From assembly GCF_002019855.1 (NCBI RefSeq), contig NZ_CM007717.1, positions 7,139,750 to 7,203,749 on the forward strand: a DNA stretch of 64,000 nucleotides, written 5' to 3'. Under the pieces are notes generated by a model, which made no database searches, was not told the DNA's origin, and saw nothing but the letters and a program-made list of their open reading frames with translations. This document shows positions 1-7,207 of this stretch, one piece after another. The translations under genes were made by a program, and so were the position numbers. Position 1 is the first letter of the stretch, and each line of letters begins with the position of its first letter. This stretch comes from Streptomyces antibioticus (lineage in GTDB: Bacteria > Actinomycetota > Actinomycetes > Streptomycetales > Streptomycetaceae).

Positions 1-518
1 ACGGGCGTGTCGAAGCTGGCGTGGTAGCTGTCGGCCAGCCGGTCCCCGCCCGCCTTCGAAGCGGCGTACGGGGACTGGGTGTTGATCGGATGGTCCTCGG
101 TGATCGGCACGGTCTGCGCGGTGCCGTAGGTCTCGCTGGTGGAGGTGTGCACCAGCCGGGGCGTGCCCAACGCGCGTACCGCCTCCAGCACGTTGAGGGT
201 GCCGGTCACATTGGTGTCCACATAGCTGTGCGGCGCCTGGTAGGAGTACGGGATCGCGATCAGCGCGGCCAGATGGTACGCCGTGTCGGCCCCGTCGAGC
301 AGACCCCGGACCGAGCCCGGGTCCCGGACGTCACCGAGGACGATCTCGACCTGGTCCAGGACGTCGGGGTGCAGGGTCTCCAGCCAGCCGTACGAGGAGA
401 AGGAGTTGTACTGGGCCATGGCACGGACCCGGTGTCCCGAGGCGACCAGCGCCTCGGTGAGATGGGAGCCGATGAAACCCTCGGCTCCGGTGACGGCGGC
501 GAGCGGTGTGGCGGTCAA
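1..518 (-). CDS. LegB-like NAD-dependent 4,6-dehydratase/epimerase (3' end outside window)
   Basis: Extended short-chain dehydrogenase acting on a nucleotide sugar; only about 172 N-terminal residues of an expected ~330 are in the window. The Rossmann motif GAEGFIGSHL begins about 10 residues in. The segment AMAQYNSFSSYGWLET is typical of LegB-type sugar-nucleotide 4,6-dehydratases. The catalytic Ser lies in STSETYG and the YxxxK pair in YAASK. The start is TTG at 518 with AAGGA 8 nt upstream; no ATG or GTG gives a complete Rossmann fold. It is the last visible gene of a minus-strand group with a membrane protein, a PelF-like glycosyltransferase and a secreted deacetylase, so I infer it supplies a modified hexosamine nucleotide for that polysaccharide. 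Plain UDP-sugar 4-epimerase activity is the main alternative. Confidence 0.85.
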   Translation of the reverse strand, partial: MTATPLAAVTGAEGFIGSHLTEALVASGHRVRAMAQYNSFSSYGWLETLHPDVLDQVEIVLGDVRDPGSVRGLLDGADTAYHLAALIAIPYSYQAPHSYVDTNVTGTLNVLEAVRALGTPRLVHTSTSETYGTAQTVPITEDHPINTQSPYAASKAGGDRLADSYHASFDTP

Positions 519-596
519 CTCCGTTGTCCTTCCGGTCGGTTGAGTGGGGGGGTTGGGTGAGCCGGCCGTGCAAGGGGCACGGCGGGCGGGTGCCGG

Positions 597-2045
597 TCAG
601 GCGTGCGGCGCGGGACGGCCGAGCCGCCACAGCGCGCACCCGGTGAGACAGAGCGCGGCCGCGCCGCAGCTCAGGGCGAGGGCCGCGCCGGGCCCGGGTG
701 GCGCGTCGAGCAGGGTGACGGTCCCGGCGCCCGCCGCCGTGGCGAGACAGACGAGCGCGGACGGCCAGGCGGCGCCGAACGCCTGGAGCAGCAGCGCGGT
801 CCACAGGACGGCCGCGAGCGTGAGCAGGGCGTCGGGCGCGGCGCCGGTCAGCAGGGCGGCCGGCCACAGCGGCAGCACATAGGCCGCCAGACACAGGCCG
901 AGGATCCCGGCCGACCGCAGCAGGAACCCGGCGGGCGTGGCGGCGGCCCGCAGCGCGGCGACCGACAGGCCCCGGTAGCGGTACAGCAGCCACTCCGCGG
1001 GCCCCATGCTGACGGTCAGCACGATCACCGCGTACGGCTCCCGGCGTCCCTCCAGCAGCACGAGCACCCCGGCCGCCAGCCCGAACAGTCCGTACGGCAG
1101 CGAGCGCAGCGGACTCGGCCGTACGACGCCCGAAGCCGCTGACCCCGAGGCCGCCGCACCGGACGCCGGATTCGCCGCGAGCGCGCTCCACAGCACCCGC
1201 CCGGTCACCGCCAGCGTGGCCAGCAGCGCCAGCGCGGGCAGCCCGGCACGCGCCGCCTCGCCGGGCTCCCACCACGGCAGGACGGCCGCCCCGGCGACCA
1301 GCGGGGTGAGCGCGGCGAGCAGCAGCCGTTCCCGGGCCAGCACCAGCAGCACACCGGCGGCCGCCAGGTACAGCGACTGCGCGGCCACCACCAGGGTCAC
1401 CGGGCCGACCCCGCCGGACACCGCCCCGGCCGCCGTGGCCAGCACCGCTCCGGCTGGCGCGCCGGCCAGCAGCGTCAGGGCCGCCTCCCGCCGTCCTGCC
1501 ACCATCCGCAGATGCGCGCGGTGGCCGAGCGCCTGCCCCCAGGCCCAGGAGACCAGCCCCGCCACGATCAACGCGGAGGCATGGGCCCCCGCGTCCCACA
1601 GCGGCGCGGTGAGCAGATACGCCAGCCCGGGCAGGGCGAACAGCACGCCCCGCAGCAGGCAGCGCACGGTGTCGGGACGCCACGGGTCGGGCCCGCGGGC
1701 CGGTTCCGGGAAGGTCCGCGGGACCCGTTCGTACAGTGCGGCGGCCAGCGAGAACAGATCGGGATGGCCGTACCGCTCCTTGATCGTCCCCGCGGTCAGG
1801 CCCTCCGCCTCCAGCAGCGCGGCCACCTCGTAGGGGTGGACGGCCGGGCCGATGCGGTCGGCGAGGTCGGCGGCGAGCCGGCTGACCGCGTCCTCGTCGG
1901 GGCCGCGCAGGGGCAGCCGGATGGCGAGCGTGCTGTCGTCGAGGGCCCAGCGGGGACGGCGCCGCCGCGGCCGGACGTCGGCCAGCCGCAGCGCCAGGGT
2001 GTCCTGCTCGGCGCCGCCCGGCTCCAGGGATATCGGCCCGCTCAT
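597..2045 (-). CDS. Multi-pass membrane protein of the PelF-like polysaccharide locus
   Basis: 482 residues. About 115 N-terminal residues are soluble and include a helical segment with YGHPDLFSLAAALYERV. The rest is a string of roughly 11-12 Ala/Leu/Val-rich membrane helices. I do not recognise a named domain. The position beside a PelF-like glycosyltransferase and the topology make a PelG-like role (membrane partner or exporter of the nascent polymer) attractive, but I see no direct PelG sequence signature. The ATG overlaps the stop of the glycosyltransferase gene as ATGA, so the two are translationally coupled and probably act together in the membrane. A 79-nt gap separates it from the downstream dehydratase gene. 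Confidence 0.8.
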   Translation of the reverse strand: MSGPISLEPGGAEQDTLALRLADVRPRRRRPRWALDDSTLAIRLPLRGPDEDAVSRLAADLADRIGPAVHPYEVAALLEAEGLTAGTIKERYGHPDLFSLAAALYERVPRTFPEPARGPDPWRPDTVRCLLRGVLFALPGLAYLLTAPLWDAGAHASALIVAGLVSWAWGQALGHRAHLRMVAGRREAALTLLAGAPAGAVLATAAGAVSGGVGPVTLVVAAQSLYLAAAGVLLVLARERLLLAALTPLVAGAAVLPWWEPGEAARAGLPALALLATLAVTGRVLWSALAANPASGAAASGSAASGVVRPSPLRSLPYGLFGLAAGVLVLLEGRREPYAVIVLTVSMGPAEWLLYRYRGLSVAALRAAATPAGFLLRSAGILGLCLAAYVLPLWPAALLTGAAPDALLTLAAVLWTALLLQAFGAAWPSALVCLATAAGAGTVTLLDAPPGPGAALALSCGAAALCLTGCALWRLGRPAPHA

Positions 2046-3571
2046 CCGGCCACCGTGCCCGCCGGTGCCGGTGCCGGTGCCGGTGTCGGCAGCGGTGCGG
2101 CCGGGGCCGCGACCGGCTCCGACGGCCGCTGGAGCGTGGGCAGTTCGAGATAGATGGAGCGGAAGGTGTCGATGGTCTGACGCAGGGTGAACTGTTCGAT
2201 CACCCGCAGCCGGGCCGCCTCGCCCATCGCCCGGCGCCGCGCCGGGTCGCCCAGCAGCTCCAGCGCGGCCGCCGCCATCGCCTCCGGATCGCGCGGCGGC
2301 ACCACGAGCCCGGTGTCGCCGACCGCCTCGCGGACCCCGCCCACATCGGTCGAGACGGTGGCCCGCCCGCACGACATGGCCTCGATCAGGGTGAAGGGGA
2401 ACCCCTCGCTGATGCTGGAGAGCATCACCACGTTCCCGGCCGCGTAGGCGTCCTTGATGTCGTCGACCCGGCCCTCGAAGGTGACCGCGTCCGCGTGCCC
2501 CAGCTCGGCGGCGAGCGCCTCGCAGCGCTCCCGGTACGCCTCCCCACCGCGCGGGGTGCCGCCGAACAACCGCAGTCGGCTGTCCGGGAGTTGCTCCCGT
2601 ACGCGGGCGAAGGCGCGGATCAGGGTCTCCAGGTCCTTGATCGGGTCGACCCGGCCCGCCCAGCTCAGGGTGAGCGTCCCCGGCTCGGGCCCGGCGGGCG
2701 GGAACGCGGCCGGGTCCACGCCGTTGTAGACCGTGCGGATCGACCCGGGGTCGGCGCCGCCCTCCTCCTCCCAGAGCCGGTTGTAGCGGTTGCCGGGGGT
2801 GATCAGGGCGGCCCGCCGGTAGCTCTCCTCGGCCAGCAGCCGGAAGAAGCCGAGGATCACCGCCTTCACGGGCCAGCGGTAGGGCGCGGTGCGGTAGCCG
2901 AGGTAGCGCTCGCGCAGATAGACGCCGTGCTCGGTGAGCAGCAGCGGAACGCCGTGCCGGTCGAGCGCGGCGAGCCCCGGCAGGACGGCGACGCCTCCGC
3001 TGACCGCGTGCGCGACTCCGGTGCGCGGCGGCGGCGCGGCCAGCGGGCGCAGGGCGTGTTCCAGCAGCGCGGTCGCGGTGAGCGCGTCGTGCACGGTCGG
3101 CCGGGCCTCGCGCACGGCGAGACCGGGCCGGTTCCACACCGAGGTGAGCAGGGCGATCGCCCGGTCGCCGCGCAGGAACGGGCTGAGCGTGCCGTCGGCG
3201 GCGGCGCGGGCCAGCGCGTACAGCGCGGGGGCGAAGCCGCTCTCGGCGCGCGGGTCGAGGAGCGCGGTGAGGAACTCCTCGTAGGCGGCGGCCAGTCGGG
3301 CCAGCGCGCGGCCCCTGGGGGTGCGGCCCTCGGGCGGGGCGCCCCACATGGGGACGGACCGCACCTCGCCGACCTGGGCGGGCAGGTCCCAGACGACCGG
3401 TTCGCGTCCGGTGCCGGTGACGGCGATGACGTCGAAGTCGAGGTCGGGCATGCCCTGGACGAGCTGGTCGCACCAGACGCTCACGCCGCCGTGACTGTGC
3501 GGGTAGGTGCCTTCGGTGAGCAGGGTGACGCGCGTTGCGCCGGGGCGTCGCGCGCCATGGGGAACGTGCAT
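2042..3571 (-). CDS. PelF-like GT4 glycosyltransferase (DUF3492 N-terminus)
   Basis: 509 residues, cytoplasmic retaining glycosyltransferase of family GT4. The N-terminus (RVTLLTEGTYPHSHGGVSVW, residues 14-33) is the hallmark of the PelF/DUF3492 group, which polymerises Pel-type, GalNAc-rich polymers from UDP-sugars. The C-terminal Rossmann half has the GT4 EX7E motif at E389-E397 (SEGFPFTLIEAM). The tail is Pro/Ala-rich (about residues 488-509). Start ATG at 3571 has GGAG 7 nt upstream, and a longer upstream frame lacks a ribosome site. It follows the secreted deacetylase gene by 125 nt and overlaps the membrane protein gene by 4 nt. Sugar specificity cannot be read from sequence; the Pel-like assignment rests on the family and the neighbours. 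Confidence 0.85.
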   Translation of the reverse strand: MHVPHGARRPGATRVTLLTEGTYPHSHGGVSVWCDQLVQGMPDLDFDVIAVTGTGREPVVWDLPAQVGEVRSVPMWGAPPEGRTPRGRALARLAAAYEEFLTALLDPRAESGFAPALYALARAAADGTLSPFLRGDRAIALLTSVWNRPGLAVREARPTVHDALTATALLEHALRPLAAPPPRTGVAHAVSGGVAVLPGLAALDRHGVPLLLTEHGVYLRERYLGYRTAPYRWPVKAVILGFFRLLAEESYRRAALITPGNRYNRLWEEEGGADPGSIRTVYNGVDPAAFPPAGPEPGTLTLSWAGRVDPIKDLETLIRAFARVREQLPDSRLRLFGGTPRGGEAYRERCEALAAELGHADAVTFEGRVDDIKDAYAAGNVVMLSSISEGFPFTLIEAMSCGRATVSTDVGGVREAVGDTGLVVPPRDPEAMAAAALELLGDPARRRAMGEAARLRVIEQFTLRQTIDTFRSIYLELPTLQRPSEPVAAPAAPLPTPAPAPAPAGTVAG

Positions 3572-3696
3572 CGGTGTGCTCCACGGCCGAGGTGTGGGGT
3601 GGTCGTGCCCGGTGGCCCGGGGTGCGGGGCCACCGGTGGGGTTCCGGCCGCGGGTGCGGCCGGCTCGCTCCTTGGGACGGTGCGGCGGTACGCGGT

Positions 3697-5826
3697 TCAA
3701 TCGCCCGCGGTGGGCGGGACCTGCTCGCGCACGCCCGCCGGGACCCGGGTGTCCGGCGCCGGCTCGGTGGCCGTGAGTCCCTCGGCGCTGTCGGCCGCCG
3801 GGGCCGCGGCGGACGCCGGCAGGGCGAACGCCAGCGGGCTGCCGCCGGCGGGCGTCCAGCCGGACACCCCGCCCGCGTACGGCGTCCCGAACGCGCCGCC
3901 GGCCAGTGTGCTGCCGGCCGGCAGGGTCGCCGTGACGGCCGTGCCGGAGGGTGCCTGCACGGTGACCGTGTCGCCGATCCGGTACGCGGTGACCTGGCCG
4001 GCGTCCAGGGCGGCCTGCCAGGCGGCACGGCGCCCCAGTTCGACGCCGATGTCCTTCATCCGCAGGTTCACCACCGGGGTGTCGGCCGCGAACAGGTCGT
4101 CGTAGCCGTCGAGGACACCGCTGAGGACCGGGTAGGCGATACGGTCCTCGGCCAGGTTCGACTGGTGGATGAAGTGCGGGCGGGGGTCGTTGGCGAGGAC
4201 GTGCCCGAGGGCGATCCGGGTCTCCAGCGGCACGATGTGCTCGGTGTAGCCGGTGGCCGGGTCCAGCGGGGCGGCCAGACAGGTGGTGGTGGCCGGGTTG
4301 TCCTCGCAGATGCCGCTGCCGCCCTGGGCGCGGCTGGTGTAGATCCAGTTGTACTCGTCGACCTGCTCGGCGGCCCGGCCCGCGTTGTAGAAGACGTTCA
4401 TCGGGTAGCGCGGCACGGTGGTGGCGGGGCCGACCTGACGCTGGTGCGGCTCACGGGAGTTGTCGGAGCCGAGCCAGTCGATGCCGTTGTCGCCGACGGC
4501 GAGCGCCAGGTTCGGGTTGTCCTGGGGCTGCTGCGGCAGGACCTTCATGCCGGAGTGCTCGCCGGTCACCAACTCGTCGTTCTCCAGCGGGAGTCCGGCG
4601 GTCTGGCCCCACACGCGGTTGGTGGCGATCTCGTCGGAGATCTCGGCGCGGCTCACCCACTTCACGCTGCCGTCGGGGTTGGTGTCGCACTTCCACGGCA
4701 CCACCGTGGTGTCCTGCACACAGCCCAGGAAGGCGTGCGTGTAGGTGTGGTTGACCCAGCGGAATCGATCCTTCTCGGCGAGCAGGGCGTCGGCGAGCGG
4801 GTCGGCGCCGTTGTTGTCGGCGCGCTGGTCGACGGTGCCGGCCGCGTTGTAGGCGAGGTCCAGGGTGAAGTCGTGACCGGTCTGCCAGGAGGCGGCGTAG
4901 GTGACGTCGGCGGGGGTCATCCGGATCGGGTCCGGGGTGGCGTTCGGGTCGGTGCAGTCGACGTCGCCGGGCGTGCAGTTCAGGGTGGTGTTCCAGCGGT
5001 CGTCGGCGGCGAACACGTCGTCCACGTGGACCGCGAAGTAGTTGCGGGAGGCGCCGAGACGGACCCCGCCGGTCATCCACTCCACGATGCCGCGGGCCAG
5101 CAGCCGGAACTGCTGCTGGTACTGGTTGTAGACGAACGTGACGACCAGCTCGCGCCGTCCGTCGTGCCGGTACTCGCCCACCAGCGAGCCGCGGGTGGAC
5201 TGTCCGGGGATCGGCGCGTCGACGTAGGAGGTGAAGTCGGCGCCGGGTGCCGGGGTCGACAGATAGGCGTAACTCTCGCCCACCGCCGCGTCGTTGTCCT
5301 CGAAGGGGACCGCCCCGTCGAGATAGCCGAAGGGACCGGCCTGTCCGGCGGCCGTCACCGCGGCCTGCACCCCGTCGAGGCTGCCGGCGTAGCCGCCGTA
5401 CACCGGGTACTGGAGACCGGCTTCCGGACGCGCGTAGGTGTAGGCGTCGACCTGGGGGATCGCGTAGGTCTGCTCGTAGGAGGCGAGCGCGGCCATCTCC
5501 GCCGAACCGGCCGCGAACGGATTGTCGTTGGGCAGGACCACGGCCTGGAACTTGGCGCGCGGCCGGCCGTCGACCGTGTCCGCGAGGAAGTCCGCGTCGA
5601 TCACCGGACGGCCGGTGTCGGCGAGGTCGATCGCGGTGAACGGCGTACCGGCGGCCGCGAGTTCCGCGGCGATCGCGTCGGTGGCCGGTCCGCCGTCGCT
5701 CACCACGAGCACCCGCAGGTCGATGCGGGGCGTGGTGTCGTCGGCCTGGGCCGCGCCGGCCGGCAGACCGAGCGCGGCGATGAGCGCGCCCACCGTCAGG
5801 ACGGTGGTGCGTGTGGTCCGCTTCAT
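3697..5826 (-). CDS. Secreted polysaccharide deacetylase-like protein (Agd3/CE18- or PelA-deacetylase-like)
   Basis: 709 residues with a Sec signal peptide (residues 1-28, cleavage after AQA). Residues 30-250 form a first domain of alternating alpha/beta character. The centre carries NodB-type metal/catalytic motifs: HVDD at 267-270 and NHTYTH at 359-364 (the HxxxH pair H360/H364). This spacing and the large flanking domains resemble the fungal galactosaminogalactan deacetylase Agd3 (CE18) more than small peptidoglycan deacetylases. A beta-rich C-terminal region follows residue 650. It leads the locus and is secreted, so partial de-N-acetylation of an exported hexosamine polymer is the inferred job. 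Start ATG at 5826 has GGAGGGG 10 nt upstream. The family call is from motifs and architecture only. Confidence 0.72.
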   Translation of the reverse strand: MKRTTRTTVLTVGALIAALGLPAGAAQADDTTPRIDLRVLVVSDGGPATDAIAAELAAAGTPFTAIDLADTGRPVIDADFLADTVDGRPRAKFQAVVLPNDNPFAAGSAEMAALASYEQTYAIPQVDAYTYARPEAGLQYPVYGGYAGSLDGVQAAVTAAGQAGPFGYLDGAVPFEDNDAAVGESYAYLSTPAPGADFTSYVDAPIPGQSTRGSLVGEYRHDGRRELVVTFVYNQYQQQFRLLARGIVEWMTGGVRLGASRNYFAVHVDDVFAADDRWNTTLNCTPGDVDCTDPNATPDPIRMTPADVTYAASWQTGHDFTLDLAYNAAGTVDQRADNNGADPLADALLAEKDRFRWVNHTYTHAFLGCVQDTTVVPWKCDTNPDGSVKWVSRAEISDEIATNRVWGQTAGLPLENDELVTGEHSGMKVLPQQPQDNPNLALAVGDNGIDWLGSDNSREPHQRQVGPATTVPRYPMNVFYNAGRAAEQVDEYNWIYTSRAQGGSGICEDNPATTTCLAAPLDPATGYTEHIVPLETRIALGHVLANDPRPHFIHQSNLAEDRIAYPVLSGVLDGYDDLFAADTPVVNLRMKDIGVELGRRAAWQAALDAGQVTAYRIGDTVTVQAPSGTAVTATLPAGSTLAGGAFGTPYAGGVSGWTPAGGSPLAFALPASAAAPAADSAEGLTATEPAPDTRVPAGVREQVPPTAGD

Positions 5827-6235
5827 GCGGTGAAGTCCCCTCCCCGGGCAGGGGTGAGCACGGCTCCCATGGAGCGGACGCACCCCCTTACGCGACGCCG
5901 GCGTCCCCCTCAGAAGCCAGTCGTCCCGTATCCGTCGCGTCAACATAGTGGTGTGTCTGTGTAGCTTTCGCGGTCATGCTGCGAAACATGACGGAAAAGA
6001 GCAGGTGTCCTACAGGTCCGTCCCGGAACCGAATCGGACGGTTTTCCGTCGGGGGGACGGACGGGGTCCGATGGGCGCGAGGGCTCCGTGTGCTGGTCCG
6101 GGCGCTGAACGGCGCACCGGCGGGCCACGGGGGCCCGCCGGGCGCACTGCCGGTGGTCCAGACCACGATGTGGGCCTGGTCACAGACTGATTTCAGGTCA
6201 TCTCCGGTCCCAACCGGCCGGTTTCCGGCAGGAGT
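5827..6235. other. 409-nt gene-free stretch upstream of the deacetylase locus
   Basis: No convincing gene. It should contain the promoter of the minus-strand polysaccharide locus, but I see no clear -35/-10 pair. The clearest symmetry is GTCATG-N8-CATGAC at 5973-5992, about 150 nt before the deacetylase start, a possible regulator site. Near the right end, at 6217-6229, there is a short hairpin just after the neighbouring stop codon. Confidence 0.5.
6217..6229 (-). terminator. Small hairpin after the secreted-protein gene
   Basis: GCCGG-ttt-CCGGC, 7 nt beyond the stop at 6236. It is embedded in the palindrome AACCGGCCGGTT (6212-6223). There is no U tract, which is common in Streptomyces. The short stem makes this a weak call. 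Confidence 0.35.
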
Positions 6236-6760
6236 TCAGGAGCAGAGGACGCGCGTCTCGGGCGTGTAGACGGGCCCGCCGCTGATGCTCGTGCTGTCGC
6301 TGAACTCGGCGTAGAAGTACGAGTAGAAGCCGATGTTGCCGTTGCAGCCGGAGTCCGCCGCGACCTGGAGCGTCAGCGTGACGGTACGGCTCTGGCCGGG
6401 CGGGACCGTGGTGCCGTAGTTGCCGCCGAGGTTGGCGGGTCCGGTGCCCGTACACGGGGTGCTTCCGGCGGCGGTGGTCAGGGCGCAGCCGGTGAACGCG
6501 TACTTCAGATCAGGCCGTTGGGTGGTGAGCCAGGTCGGGTCGATGCTCTGGTACACGAACCAGATGTCGTAGCTGTGGTTGTTGGTGATCGTCATCGACA
6601 GGTCCACCGTGCCGCCGGGCGTCGTGGTCGCGCCGCTCGTGGCGAAGGTCAGCGTGGCCGGCGCCGGGTCGGCGCTCGCGCTGGGGGCCAGGCCGAACAC
6701 GGCGAGGACGGCGGCCAGGACGGTGGCGAGGCCGAGGCGTCGCATCAGAGGTGATCGCAT
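6236..6760 (-). CDS. Small secreted beta-sandwich-like protein with four cysteines
   Basis: 174 residues. A Sec signal peptide (hydrophobic stretch LATVLAAVLAVFGLA) is followed by ASADP, the likely cleavage site. The mature part reads as an Ig-like or DUF11-like beta sandwich (TTTPGGTVDLSMTITNNHSY; later VPPGQSRTVTLTL). It has four Cys (in GCAL, PCTG, SGCNG and a C-terminal VLCS) that could form two disulfides. I recognise no named family. Neither in-frame ATG (6760 or 6745) has a good ribosome site, so the start is uncertain; the signal peptide is intact from either. It lies between the polysaccharide locus and a phospholipase gene and is probably transcribed alone. A role at the cell surface is inferred only from secretion. 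Confidence 0.65.
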   Translation of the reverse strand: MRSPLMRRLGLATVLAAVLAVFGLAPSASADPAPATLTFATSGATTTPGGTVDLSMTITNNHSYDIWFVYQSIDPTWLTTQRPDLKYAFTGCALTTAAGSTPCTGTGPANLGGNYGTTVPPGQSRTVTLTLQVAADSGCNGNIGFYSYFYAEFSDSTSISGGPVYTPETRVLCS

Positions 6761-7207
6761 GGCCCGGGAGGCTAGGCAGGCGGCGCGAGCGGCGTCGTCC
6801 CCGTGGATCATGCGGGATGCGGCGATCGGCCGGAAATGTTCCCTTGGCGAAGAATGCGTGGGAAAGCCGTGAGGGCGTCGGAAAGCCTGCACACGCGCAC
6901 TGTAGTCGGTGGGTGACGCACTGAATCGGCGCGCGGGAGGTCACGGCCGCTATTGGCGTGTACCCGACCATTCGCCGTCTCTCCGGCCGTCGTACCGGAC
7001 ACGACTTCTCGGCCATCCCGCCGCAATTCCGCCCCCACCGGACTCCGGCGTTCCGCGGGCCGCCCGCACCCCCTGCGTACGGTCGACTTTCACACGGGCG
7101 CCACCCGCCCCTTCCCCGGTGTTCCGTGTCCCGGGAAGACTTCTGACGCGCGTGCCCCCCACAACAGTCGGTCGCACAGGCCGCCTTCGCCGAGAGGTCC
7201 CCCACCC
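6761..7207. other. 447-nt divergent intergenic region
   Basis: Separates the minus-strand secreted protein from the plus-strand phospholipase gene, so it must hold both promoters. Short frames here look like coding noise: they lack ribosome sites and family resemblance. I see no clear PHO-box repeat that would tie the phospholipase to phosphate starvation. Confidence 0.45.

Noticed and set aside
597..4028. A single 1143-residue minus-strand frame
   Set aside because: It joins the real membrane-protein frame (597-2045) to an upstream shadow of the glycosyltransferase gene; only the first part has protein-like composition and a coupled start.
3535..5964. An 809-residue plus-strand frame opposite the deacetylase
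   Set aside because: It is an antisense shadow: Val/Gly/Arg-rich, no family features, and the minus frame has a signal peptide and catalytic motifs.
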